Shown here: piece by piece, positions 29,401-36,240 of the stretch
Layout: the number at the start of each line of letters is the position of its first letter
How positions within the stretch are numbered: position 1 is the stretch's first letter
Assembly: GCA_947500385.1 (NCBI GenBank)
Contig: CANMSA010000006.1
Location: 225,153-289,152 of the forward strand
From: an uncultured Flavobacteriaceae bacterium
GTDB lineage: Bacteria > Bacteroidota > Bacteroidia > Flavobacteriales > Flavobacteriaceae
Reading direction: 5' to 3'
DNA: 64,000 nucleotides
Program-made: the position numbers and the translations under genes
The notes under the pieces: model-generated
What the model was told of the DNA's origin: nothing
Seen by the model: only the letters and a program-made list of their open reading frames with translations
Database searches by the model: none

Positions 29401-30321
29401 ATCGATATCAGCGCCTCTGACGCGGTCAACTTCAACGTGGTGGCCAATGTCGGTGACTTGGAAGCCAAAAGTGTGATCTTTGATTACAACGGTACGACAG
29501 GATTTAGAACCGAAAACGGAGAACCCTTTTCTTTAGGGGGAGATCGCAACGGTAACTTCAGAAGGGTACCTTTTGAGTTAGGTGCCAACACCGTTACTGC
29601 AACACCGTTCACCAGTCGCGGAGGACGCGGGGATGAGGGTGTCGCCAGTACGATCAATTTTGAAGTGGTTAGCCCAATTGCTCCTGAAATAAGCAGTTTA
29701 ATCTTGGTGAATACCGAGACCAACGAGCAATTAGGTACTATCGAAGATGGCGGCGTATTGGATTTAAGCCAATATCCTACAACGGGACTTAGCATTGTTG
29801 CGCAGCCCGATGTAGAAGTAGGGGTAGGAAGTATCATTTTTGATTTTAACGGTATCAACCGTTTCCAAGTAGAAAATGGTGCACCTTATGCCTTGAACGG
29901 AGATAGAAGAGGCAGATTAAGGCCTACCTTCTTTGCGCCGGGTATTAATACGCTTACTGCTACTTTATACACTGAAAGAGGTGGCCGAGGAACTATTACC
30001 TCGACCGTTAGCATCGCATTCGAAGTGCTTCCGGTAACGGCAGTCGCTGGTAAAGAGATCAACCCCAACGCGGCGAAGGTATATCCTAACCCGACAGCGG
30101 ATGTTGCCAACTTTGCCTTTGAAAATACCCAACAACAGGTGTTGAAAGGTACGCTGTTCAATTTACTTGGGCAGTTGGTGATGCCATCCTTCGATTTTGA
30201 AGTGGATGATGTGGGTCACGGATTCCTTGATTTGACAAACCTTTCTCAGGGCACTTATATTTTAAGGCTCAGTGATGATAAAGGAGAAATCGTATCACAG
30301 GTAAAAGTGATCAAACAATAA
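23491..30321 (+). CDS. Giant T9SS-secreted multidomain adhesin-like protein
   Basis: 2276 residues. Signal peptide (about 20-38, ending SYGQAQ). Residues 120-545 are a propeller-like region (NADGDPVVLYDQFEDRW-type strands, WGDYSMMSIDP). 549-705 hold two HYR-like modules with paired Cys. Two near-identical blocks of about 325 residues follow (about 712-1035 and 1038-1366), each with LTAVRNAYRTEA, GEHFWVV and an ASH-like C-terminal strand set. 1370-1470 is a choice-of-anchor/ASH domain; 1470-1760 a nidogen-like beta region. Three repeats of about 117 residues (1828-2177) end in RGGRGDEG-type motifs, and 2188-2276 is the type A T9SS sorting domain (KVYPNPT, GTYILRL). It is exported through T9SS and probably anchored at the surface. 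A good intrinsic terminator follows. Confidence 0.85.
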   Translation: MKQIYFSSGFGVRSRWRHPSRLLALIALFMLCAFSYGQAQQPQSLKGSKTMSVQYLGTSPKLTDIKPIPNRVKKDASDVYIVPNKLTKTGLIKGISNKTLDPVMQRTTNNVRMNAAQVKVGFDGGSNVDNANVNGINVAPPDTQGDVGPNNYIQMTNSVTTIFDKSGNTLLGPVPNSVFFQNLDPVLAGTNDGDPVVLYDQFEDRWIVSQFAVSQGAPYFMLVAVSQTSDPLGSYNQYAINYGSDFPDYPKLGVWNDALYISTRDFADGAGFAGFSLVAINKFDMYDGVETSAQRFELDNPEADGILPADADGTTPPAAGEPHYSLYLSASGNSLNLITTSIDFDNPANSTLEFGSIAVAPYSFFQTQVPQPNGQTLDVLPFFLMYRLQYVNFGSYASMLTNHSVQEVSGGAFGIRWYEFRKSGGPWDTYQQGTFLPDDGLNRWMGSIAMNAAGDIGLGYSVSSADLNPSIRFAGQTANESGSGILNVPETSILEGTLSSRGTNRWGDYSMMSIDPVDQDFWFTTEYIANDAAFSGWGTWISEMAFGDPPTAICQDITVEFDANDGSVSITPEDIDNGSTDPNGGEVTLSLDIDTFDCNSLGENVVTLTVTSADGITATCTAVVTVNVIDTEAPVAVCQDIFVELNGDSVEITGEQLDGGSTDNCAIVAFTADQTSFTELGAFPVTLTVTDAAGLTDSCEATVTVAEGAMIVVDPTSLEASVNLEVDPPVVERVLTISNDGGVPLDFDIAIGNPSFTPPTQAGRDLTDLDRSVFRGNTSFSGSLQGVKAERSLASLSGSNDTGAAAGTVVVDSIFYDSGVDFPGSFVGFNDVTVSNATGVRFDVPGDNFTLTAVRNAYRTEAASNVTILLSIYKGGNDPTEGELLSEQVITGDSPDGDFLFESLDTPLTFNAGEHFWVVHTYPTGIGFPQGYDDTVTTTRPDTYVASSDGGASYISVDGFAMLVRALSEGQDNSFITLSANNGTVAPGESTDITVSFDGSTLDNGVYETDFSITSNDVVNPDVTVPTTFTVSGQQTPEIEVSPSSLEAAVDVQVDTPPIDEETLTITNNGGAPLEFDVASGAATFTPPGGESPALANLDRSVFVGNPGFSGALQKAGVEKRSNKISLTNARKIEAFENASPVVDSIFYDSGIDFPGDFVGFNDLTISQAMGVRFDVPGDDFTLTAVRNAYRTEAVTDATILLSVYRGGDVPEQGELLSEQVVTGDSADGIFAFEMLDTPLSFGAGEHFWVVYTYPVGITFPQGFDDTITTTRPNTYAFSSDGGTSFSLFDGFASLMRALSQGASGEYISLSPESGVVAPGESVDIAVSFNGGSLANGTYETDLTVSSNDPLTPTVTVPTTFMVSGQTAAIEVSEELLLFNDVFIGNTAQKSFVITNTGIGELTVSSITSDNEEFTVDPAEAVIPGGGELEVIVTYEPAAIGSSNGILTIVSDADNADEVQVVVNGVGVEGPLAVLTPEESAVELPITKTTEVELTLTNDGGSPLIYSFPEFAMALALQDPNARIQRAEVIDFPNFSSTQSKGFSDTRRGAPVPFGMGTDLTFGYTWMDSDEADGPVANFIDIIPFGATDVTEFLIDGNFADGTVSLDLPYAIPFYGQEFQTLFINANGFVSFEAPTSTLTFLNGQIPVNDGINNIIAPFWADLEPGTGDGGTVHIAAFTDAIVVQWTDAPGFLTEGTVTFEIIIFADGTIDVQYEDMSTASFLESATVGIENTGATDGAQVAFNTSYVKDNFAVRFMKPLVAGVDFVTAVTPLSGVLGAGQSRAITATVEAGNLIPGVYEDQVVLSSNSPDMSFSTATIELTVVDAPKVVSYTLIDADTDQPLVEINDGDVLDLRIFDTADFNIQANIGDLVPGSIVFDFNGTESFRRDNTAPYAVGRENRGNFRKLDLLPGVNTVTGTPFSRRGGRGDEGVAKTISFEIIGGVVPEVESFTLINADTNEAIGPLNDGDVIDISASDAVNFNVVANVGDLEAKSVIFDYNGTTGFRTENGEPFSLGGDRNGNFRRVPFELGANTVTATPFTSRGGRGDEGVASTINFEVVSPIAPEISSLILVNTETNEQLGTIEDGGVLDLSQYPTTGLSIVAQPDVEVGVGSIIFDFNGINRFQVENGAPYALNGDRRGRLRPTFFAPGINTLTATLYTERGGRGTITSTVSIAFEVLPVTAVAGKEINPNAAKVYPNPTADVANFAFENTQQQVLKGTLFNLLGQLVMPSFDFEVDDVGHGFLDLTNLSQGTYILRLSDDKGEIVSQVKVIKQ

Positions 30322-30351
30322 GGCTGTAGCAAACAGCTAGTTTGTATAAAA

Positions 30352-30388
30352 GGGTCGTTCAACTTGGTTGAACGGCCCTTTTTATTTT
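30352..30388 (+). terminator. Intrinsic terminator of the giant T9SS gene
   Basis: GGGTCGTTCAAC (30352-30363) pairs with GTTGAACGGCCC (30367-30378) with one G-U type mismatch and a 3-nt loop, followed directly by a T-rich tract. It sits 30 bp after the stop codon. Confidence 0.85.
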
Positions 30389-30536
30389 AAGGTTGTATCA
30401 GAATGTTGTCGCCATAAGTGTCGGCAGCGCCGTTCTTTTCCTTGGGTGATAATGGTGTAGGCAAGTTTGATTTAGCCGCATTATCGCTATCATTTGAATG
30501 GCCTATTTCTCGGTAGAAACGGTAGCAAGGGCTCCG
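30387..30536 (-). pseudogene. Possible 3' relic of a lost gene
   Basis: 49 open codons followed by TAA, with an in-frame stop just upstream. The segment reads RFYREIGHSNDSDNAAKSNL then LSPKEKNGAADTYGDNILI at its end, composition typical of a real C-terminus, and has no start codon. It overlaps the end of the terminator of the opposite-strand giant gene. Family not recognised. Confidence 0.27.
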
Positions 30537-30825
30537 TTACTCTTCTACGTGACTTCCGGTAAATGGGGAAGATGCTACGAACTCCCATGGAGATGAACCA
30601 CTCGAGCGGGTTATACCAAATAACCGGTCCGTTAGTAACCTTATAAGCACATTATTTTTTTATAATCTTGCGAAGTACCGATGGCCACCTGGCAATCGTA
30701 GTTTTTTACCTCCAGAAGAAGTTTTAGTAGGACCGGTACTGCACCAACTATCGACATAGCTTAGTATTGGCATCAATTACCACTGTATGTTTTTGCCGAC
30801 CTGCAAACGTGTTGCCCGTCGGGCA

Positions 30826-31524
30826 CTACGCATCCTTCTTTAGCGCATAAATGGTCTCGATTATCCGTTCGGTTTCAAGGGGAAGTGTCCCGTTGAAAAC
30901 TCCTCTAATTCTTCCCATACCATCAATCAACAAAAAGTTTTCGGTATGTAAAAATTCATCTGATGATTTTTGTAGACCAATGCCCTTTTCTGCAAAATAG
31001 GAGTTTCTGGCTAGGTCGTAAATCTGTTCTTTCTCCCCGGTTAGTAGCTGCCACTTTTTATGGTCTATATTATGCTCCATAGCATATTCATATAGAATAT
31101 CCGTAGTATCTACCCATGGCATCACCGAATGGGATACAATATGGACTTCTGGATCATCCCTAAACTCATCTTGAATTTTTTGCAAGTTAATGGTCATTTT
31201 TGGACAAATGGACGGGCAGACCGAAAAAAAGAAATTGGCTATATAAATTTTTCCTTTCAAGGTAGCGTTGGAAACAACTTCTGCATTTTGATCCAGCAAA
31301 GAAAACGGACCGATTTTATGAATTTCAGTATACTTTGGATCCTGTTGGTTTATCCATTCCGCGGTAAATTCAGCACTGTTGTAAAAGGGTATCGTATCCT
31401 CTTTTTTGGTGGAATCACACCCAACAAAAGTTATCAAGTAAAGTAATGACAGTAGAAGGCTACTCTGCTTTATCAAGCACCGAAACACAATCCGAACGGC
31501 CGACGATACCATATCTTTTTCCAT
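30826..31524 (-). CDS. SCO1/SenC-family copper-binding lipoprotein
   Basis: 232 residues. Lipobox LITFVGC (Cys36). The thioredoxin-like SCO fold carries the copper ligands Cys103 and Cys107 (SVCPSICPKM) and His193 (FLHTENFLLID). SCO proteins deliver copper to cytochrome oxidase or act as thiol-disulfide reductases at the membrane. The chosen ATG gives a 65-bp overlap with the upstream MORN gene; the ATG four codons later is equally possible. Third gene of a YHYH-MORN-SCO operon on the minus strand. Confidence 0.88.
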   Translation of the reverse strand: MEKDMVSSAVRIVFRCLIKQSSLLLSLLYLITFVGCDSTKKEDTIPFYNSAEFTAEWINQQDPKYTEIHKIGPFSLLDQNAEVVSNATLKGKIYIANFFFSVCPSICPKMTINLQKIQDEFRDDPEVHIVSHSVMPWVDTTDILYEYAMEHNIDHKKWQLLTGEKEQIYDLARNSYFAEKGIGLQKSSDEFLHTENFLLIDGMGRIRGVFNGTLPLETERIIETIYALKKDA

Positions 31525-32068
31525 TTTTCACAATGTAATTGGTTAGCATTTTTCCCTGTCTATTCCACATGCGCTGTCTCCCTTCTTCCTTGCCCTTTGT
31601 GTAGTATTGTTTTTTAGATATGACGCCATTGTCAAAATAGTTTAGCTGCACCCCCTCATTTACCCCTTTTTGATACCGATAAACAAATCGTAAACTGTCA
31701 TTTGGCCACCATGCCGTGTGTTGGCCTTCTTTTTCACCTTTCACATAGTACCGGGAACTATTCTTTTTCCCGTTTTTGTAAAAAGTATAGGACCATTTTT
31801 CTTTTCTACCTCGCCAATAGGCCGTCCTTGACTTTACGATACCTGTTGGGTACTTCTCAATAACATATCCAGAAAATGGTTTTCCGCTAAGGTAGCGTGT
31901 ACCGTTTTCCATGGTGAGTTTTTCATCACTCTTGAAGATTTGGATTTCTGGAATGGTAATTTGTCCATCGGGTTCTTCTTTGTTGCAGCCATACATACAA
32001 CACCATAGGAATAACCATCGTACGGCGCCATTCGGTATTCTTTTTTTTAATGATTTCAATTCAAACAA
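31460..32068 (-). CDS. MORN-repeat lipoprotein (YwqK-antitoxin-like family)
   Basis: 202 residues, starting with TTG at 32068, 17 bp after the stop of the YHYH gene; no ATG lies upstream of the hydrophobic signal, so TTG is preferred. Lipobox CCMYGC with Cys28. MORN_2-type repeats of about 20 residues (YPTGIVKSRTAYWRGRKEK, YKNGKKNSSRYYVKGEKEG, FDNGVISKKQYYTKGKEEG) run through 70-185. Databases often name such proteins YwqK antitoxins, but here the signal peptide and partners argue for an envelope role linked to the YHYH and SCO proteins. Confidence 0.75.
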   Translation of the reverse strand: MFELKSLKKRIPNGAVRWLFLWCCMYGCNKEEPDGQITIPEIQIFKSDEKLTMENGTRYLSGKPFSGYVIEKYPTGIVKSRTAYWRGRKEKWSYTFYKNGKKNSSRYYVKGEKEGQHTAWWPNDSLRFVYRYQKGVNEGVQLNYFDNGVISKKQYYTKGKEEGRQRMWNRQGKMLTNYIVKNGKRYGIVGRSDCVSVLDKAE

Positions 32069-32085
32069 CTTTGAATTTTTTCTGC

Positions 32086-32874
32086 TTATTCTATCAAAAT
32101 ACCGGGAGTTCCTTTGTACCCATCGCCATTTAACCAGGGCGCATCTTCCGTAAAGTGATAATGGTATATTCCTTTTCGAAAGTCGGCCGTTTTTCCAAAA
32201 TGCCCGTGAAACTCATCGAGGTCATCCGAGGTCAAGGTTACCCCGTCTTCTACGGGGCCATACACGGGAAACCCATCTAGCAAGACACCTAAGAGCGCAT
32301 CGCTGCCCATATTTTGCGTTAGCCATATCGGTTCAATATGATAATGATACGACAGTCTGGGAGAGGGGTGGCCGTTCCACTGATCGGTATTGTTAAATTC
32401 CCTTTGATCTAACAACTCGCGTCGACCATTGAATTGATTAAAGAAAACGACCCCATTCAGGGCAACACCGATTGGCCCAAGGTTTGTTGGTTGATTGTCT
32501 GATTCAACCTCCTTTGGGCGGAGTGGAAGCTTAAAAACGAACTCTGTTGCCATTAAATCCGGATCGATCGTGACCCCCGTCGGCAGGGTGATCTCTGTGC
32601 TAAAATCGGGGTTGTCACCCGTATATTCTTCGAAAAGTGGATTGGATTCCTCGTAAAACGGACTCGTATGGTCCGGTAGATCTAAGGTGGTGATAATGAT
32701 CGTATCTTTTACGATTTCGATACTTTCAACGTTGTAAAACTTTTTCAGTACTTTTTTCATAGCGCCTATGTTATTTCCGCGCCCCAAGTGGTCATCAATA
32801 CAAGAGGAGGCAATGAAAGCGGTGAGAATAACAAACAATAGTGTATAGGACGTTGATTTTTTGATTTTTTTCAT
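32086..32874 (-). CDS. YHYH-domain lipoprotein
   Basis: 262 residues. Lipobox IASSC (Cys25), followed by acidic IDD. The YHYH domain (PF14240) is clear: GVALNGVVFFNQFNG, SYHYHIEP, GFPVYGPVEDG and IYHYHFTEDAPWLNG near the C-terminus, the histidines being likely metal ligands. These proteins often sit beside SCO and copper-related genes in marine bacteria. First gene of the YHYH-MORN-SCO operon; 17 bp separate it from the MORN gene. Confidence 0.85.
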   Translation of the reverse strand: MKKIKKSTSYTLLFVILTAFIASSCIDDHLGRGNNIGAMKKVLKKFYNVESIEIVKDTIIITTLDLPDHTSPFYEESNPLFEEYTGDNPDFSTEITLPTGVTIDPDLMATEFVFKLPLRPKEVESDNQPTNLGPIGVALNGVVFFNQFNGRRELLDQREFNNTDQWNGHPSPRLSYHYHIEPIWLTQNMGSDALLGVLLDGFPVYGPVEDGVTLTSDDLDEFHGHFGKTADFRKGIYHYHFTEDAPWLNGDGYKGTPGILIE

Positions 32875-33149
32875 GTTTTAAAGTTTCGTTATTGCATTTC
32901 ACATATAGAAGGGACTTTCATCCCATTTAGGTGTTCCATTTGAAGGTTTTTTATAGATCACTTCGGGAAAGCACGCGCACTACACAAGAAGGTCCTTGGC
33001 TACGGTCACTACCCCCTGCCCAATGCAAGTTAAAATACTGTTAACGGATATGTGCAGCAAAAGTAATAAGTGGTTCACTACAAGAATAAGTGGGAAAATA
33101 ATACGTAAAACTGTAGTAAGGGACGCCATGACTAGCATCATCATTCGTA

Positions 33150-33530
33150 TCGCAATCTTTTACACGGAAAAAAGGCCCTTGGCCTCATTCCATTGACCGT
33201 GAGTATCGCATGCGAAGTGCTTCCGTTAACGATAGTGGGCGGTAAGGAAAGTAGGTCCGATGTGGCAATGGTATTTCCGTGTCCTCGCACAGTGGTTACG
33301 AAGGTTATTTTGGGATACCCAACAATAGCGGTTGAAAAGTGGGCGGTTTAAGCTACCTGTACCGTTGGTATACCCATCATTTGATGCGGTAGTTCATGAT
33401 ATGGAACGTGCATTCTTTGAGCCGTTCGCCGGACGCTTTGACACGTTGTTTTTGTTTCTTGCCACACCTGGGGTGAGGCTTTTAGCTACGAATGCGGGAC
33501 AACTTATTGCAACACTATACTTAGAGTGGT
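33150..33530 (+). pseudogene. Decayed paralogue of the giant T9SS gene (C-terminal repeat and sorting tail)
   Basis: In pieces, this DNA aligns with 29940-30320 of the giant gene. At 33193-33351 the frame reads LTVSIACEVLPLTIVGGKES, then VAMVFPCP, against TVSIAFEVLPVTAVAGKEI and AKVYPNP in the giant. Further on LPVPLVYPSFDAVVHDM aligns with LGQLVMPSFDFEVDDV. Frames shift at least twice (near 33180 and 33350) and stops interrupt, so it is a pseudogene. Same orientation as the intact gene, about 2.8 kb downstream, which points to an old duplication with loss of the rest. Confidence 0.72.
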
Positions 33531-33537
33531 AGATTTG
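33507..33537 (+). promoter_or_regulatory. Bacteroidota sigma-A promoter of the LRR lipoprotein gene
   Basis: TTG at 33507-33509 and a perfect TAnnTTTG element (TAGATTTG) at 33530-33537, spacer 20 bp, give a predicted leader of about 35 nt before the ATG at 33581. It lies at the end of the T9SS relic. Confidence 0.65.
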
Positions 33538-33580
33538 CGTTAGAAACTTGGTATTCCATAATTTCAAGACCAACTAAGCT

Positions 33581-35263
33581 ATGAAAAAAATAATGTACCT
33601 CTTTTTACTGTCCGTTTTTGTTGTTTCCTGTTCTTCGGATGCAGATGAGCCAACCGTAGTGACCCCACCAACGGTAGCATCGGAAGGAACACAAGTGTTT
33701 CGAATTGATGTAAAGGAGTTGGCCGAAAAAAAACCGGCCGTAGGGAACCCTAAACTGTTAGACCCCGCATTTGTACTTTTGAGTATAAATGATGCTAGTG
33801 GCAATGCCATTTTGACTAGAGAAAAGATTGCGTTGGTAAAAGATGGCGACAGCTACATAACCAGTGAAATTATCTTGGAATCAGGCACCTATACGGTCGT
33901 AGAATTCATTGTTACCGACGCGGATGACGTGGTCCTTTCAATGGCGCCAAAGGAAAATTCGGCCTTGGCCCCGTTCACCACCAACCCATTGCCATTTGAG
34001 TTTGTTGTGTCAACAGACCAAATAAAGGAAACACTTACCGAAAACATTAATACTGCCGGCTATACGTCGGTCGATTTCGGGTATACGGGATTAAGTTTGA
34101 CATTTCCCGAAAACACCGATTTCTTTAGTTTAACGGTCGATGAGTCCATTACCAACACCCCTAAAATTTTGGATCTAAAATCGGTTACGGGCGCTACCTA
34201 TCTGGTAGACTGGGGAGATGGTACGATCGATGAATATGTATCAACGATATACAGTTCGGGCATCGAGAACAAAATAACCCACAGCTATCCCCAAAACGAA
34301 GTGTATACCATTCGTATCAGTGGAGCCATTGAAGCCATTGAAGCAATCGATTTTGCAAGTACGCTCGAAAACGACTTCGAAACCCATCTTACTTCCATAG
34401 ACCTCGAAAAACTACCTTTGCTCAAGTCATGCAAACTGTACAATGGCCAACTCACAAGTTTGAATACCACAAAAAACAATGCCTTAGAGACCTTAGGACT
34501 CGGGTACAACCGGCTAACGAGTTTAGATGTAGGCAATAATCCAAACTTACAGTTGCTGTTGATCCGTTACAATCAACTGACCGAAATTAACATAGCACAA
34601 AATCCGAATATTGAATTCCTTTGGATTGAAGGCAATCAAATTTCAAGCATAGACCTGTCTAACAATACCAAATTAAAACAAGTGCTCGCACGCGACAATC
34701 AGCTACTCGGTATCGATTTTTCGAATAATTTGAATTTGGAACAATTTGATGTTGCCAACAATGCACTTACGGCCATCGATATTTCTTCAAACCTGGCCTT
34801 AACCGAAATCAACATAGGAGCCAATGATCTTCAAGAAGTTGATTTGTCAAACAACACAAACCTTCTTAGGGTAGATGCCTATACCAACCAATTAACTAGC
34901 CTTGATGTATCTGCGAATGTAAAGTTGAAAGAACTGTATGTTGAAAATAACAATTTGACGGCCATAGATGTTTCGGCGAATCTTGACTTGGAACGACTCT
35001 ATATCAAGAACAATGATTTCAGGGATCTTGATATCGCATTAAATACCAAAATATCGCATTTAAATATTGGAGACAATCAATTTACCGAAGCAACGCTAGA
35101 TCAACTCATTGAGCTGTTGTATGACCAGATCGTATCTGAGGCCATTATGGACGGGTATATCAATTATTTAAACAACCCGGGCACGTCAGCCGTGTCGAAT
35201 GCGACGGTCTCGAAAATAAATGACTTGATCGTAAATTACAACTGGTCTTTTAATAACGGCTAG
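33581..35263 (+). CDS. Surface lipoprotein with leucine-rich repeats
   Basis: 560 residues. Lipobox FVVSC (Cys17) followed by SSDADEP, acidic residues consistent with surface export. 30-190 is a beta-rich domain of DUF4493/fimbrillin-like appearance; about 195-260 resembles a PKD-type region (YLVDWGDGTIDEYVST and a closing ITHSYPQNEVYTI). From about 270 to 510 there are about eleven 21-residue LRRs (L-x-x-L-D-V/I-S-x-N-x-x-L-x-x-L), of internalin/Flavobacterium type. Probable surface adhesin or ligand binder. It is driven by its own strong promoter and faces the LytR gene at 35469 tail to tail. Confidence 0.85.
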   Translation: MKKIMYLFLLSVFVVSCSSDADEPTVVTPPTVASEGTQVFRIDVKELAEKKPAVGNPKLLDPAFVLLSINDASGNAILTREKIALVKDGDSYITSEIILESGTYTVVEFIVTDADDVVLSMAPKENSALAPFTTNPLPFEFVVSTDQIKETLTENINTAGYTSVDFGYTGLSLTFPENTDFFSLTVDESITNTPKILDLKSVTGATYLVDWGDGTIDEYVSTIYSSGIENKITHSYPQNEVYTIRISGAIEAIEAIDFASTLENDFETHLTSIDLEKLPLLKSCKLYNGQLTSLNTTKNNALETLGLGYNRLTSLDVGNNPNLQLLLIRYNQLTEINIAQNPNIEFLWIEGNQISSIDLSNNTKLKQVLARDNQLLGIDFSNNLNLEQFDVANNALTAIDISSNLALTEINIGANDLQEVDLSNNTNLLRVDAYTNQLTSLDVSANVKLKELYVENNNLTAIDVSANLDLERLYIKNNDFRDLDIALNTKISHLNIGDNQFTEATLDQLIELLYDQIVSEAIMDGYINYLNNPGTSAVSNATVSKINDLIVNYNWSFNNG

Positions 35264-35468
35264 CAAGATTTCGACGGATTGGAACGCAACCTACCTATAT
35301 AGTATGAATGGGTATTGGTGCCCTTATGGTGAATAACAATGCCCTTGTTACTTTTTAAGTAAATAGCAGCCGGCTAGGGTATTTTCAGGGAGTATCAACC
35401 GATCTTTTTCCATTGGGAAACCTAGAGGGTGTTACGATTTTTGGGTTGGTTTTTTTAGCTGTTCAAAC

Positions 35469-36230
35469 TTAACTTTCAATCCAAATCCTAAATTCCTTGG
35501 TGGTTGAAGCGCTTGTAATCACATGCTCCTTGAGGCCTTTTATGCGCAAAGCAAGTCTATTACTTGAATAAGGTTCGATTTTCTCGATATGTTCGATGCC
35601 AACGATTTGACTCCGATTAATTTTAAAGAAGTGTTTCGGATTCAATTCATTGATCAAAATACCGATACTCTTGGACACACTGTGTAGTTGCCCCGTTGAA
35701 TCGAATAGCTTGCAGAAATCCCCGTTGGCTTGAACTAGACTTATTTCGGAAGTTTCCAGTAGTTTGATGCCGTTGCTTTTTTTGATGGCAAAACGTCTTT
35801 TATAGTGTTCGTTCTTGGTTTCCAACACTTCTTTCAGCTGATAGAAAATATCCTTTTCCACCGATTTGGGTTCAAAAAGCATATCAAACTTTTTCAAGGC
35901 CGCTTCCAAATCCTTTTTCTGGTAGGGTTTTAAAATATAGGCAATTCCGTTCGCTTGGAAGGCTTCGAGCAAATGTGCATCATAGGCGGTACAGAATATG
36001 ATCGGGGTTTTAGTCGTTACCTTTTGAAATATATCAAAAGCACTGCCATCCAAAAGCTTTATATCCGAGAGGATAAGATCGTAATCCGAATTCTTTTCCA
36101 ATAGCGCCGTACCTGCTTTGACCGTTCTAACGCTCTCCAAAGCAACCGATTTTCCAAAATAATCCACCAGGTATTTGACCAATTTTTTCTCGGCCGGTAC
36201 TTCGTCTTCAACGATGAGTATTCGCATCAT
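35469..36230 (-). CDS. LytTR-family response regulator (pair 3)
   Basis: 253 residues. Receiver domain with VEDEV near 7-11 and Asp56 (LILSDIKL), Lys in YILKPYQ; LytTR domain about 150-250 with HFFKINRSQIVGIEHIEKIE. It starts 10 bp after the kinase stop on the same strand. A second ATG one codon later is equally possible. Confidence 0.92.
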   Translation of the reverse strand: MMRILIVEDEVPAEKKLVKYLVDYFGKSVALESVRTVKAGTALLEKNSDYDLILSDIKLLDGSAFDIFQKVTTKTPIIFCTAYDAHLLEAFQANGIAYILKPYQKKDLEAALKKFDMLFEPKSVEKDIFYQLKEVLETKNEHYKRRFAIKKSNGIKLLETSEISLVQANGDFCKLFDSTGQLHSVSKSIGILINELNPKHFFKINRSQIVGIEHIEKIEPYSSNRLALRIKGLKEHVITSASTTKEFRIWIES

Positions 36231-36240
36231 GCTTTTTATA

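Larger units (their letters stand above)
30322..30825. other. 504-bp intergenic region with terminator and a relic
   Basis: The first 70 bp hold the terminator of the giant gene. A minus-strand coding-like segment follows at 30387-30536. The rest, up to the 3' end of the SCO gene, shows no feature I can name. Confidence 0.45.
32875..33580. other. 706-bp intergenic region between divergent operons, contains a T9SS-tail relic
   Basis: The left part (32875-33120) is the promoter region of the YHYH operon and shows no other feature. From about 33150 to 33530 lies a decayed copy of the giant T9SS gene's 3' end, and its end carries the promoter of the LRR lipoprotein gene; both are listed separately. 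Confidence 0.6.

Noticed and set aside
31460..32068. Toxin-antitoxin module based on the YwqK-antitoxin label
   Set aside because: The protein has a lipoprotein signal and sits between YHYH and SCO genes; no toxin partner is present.
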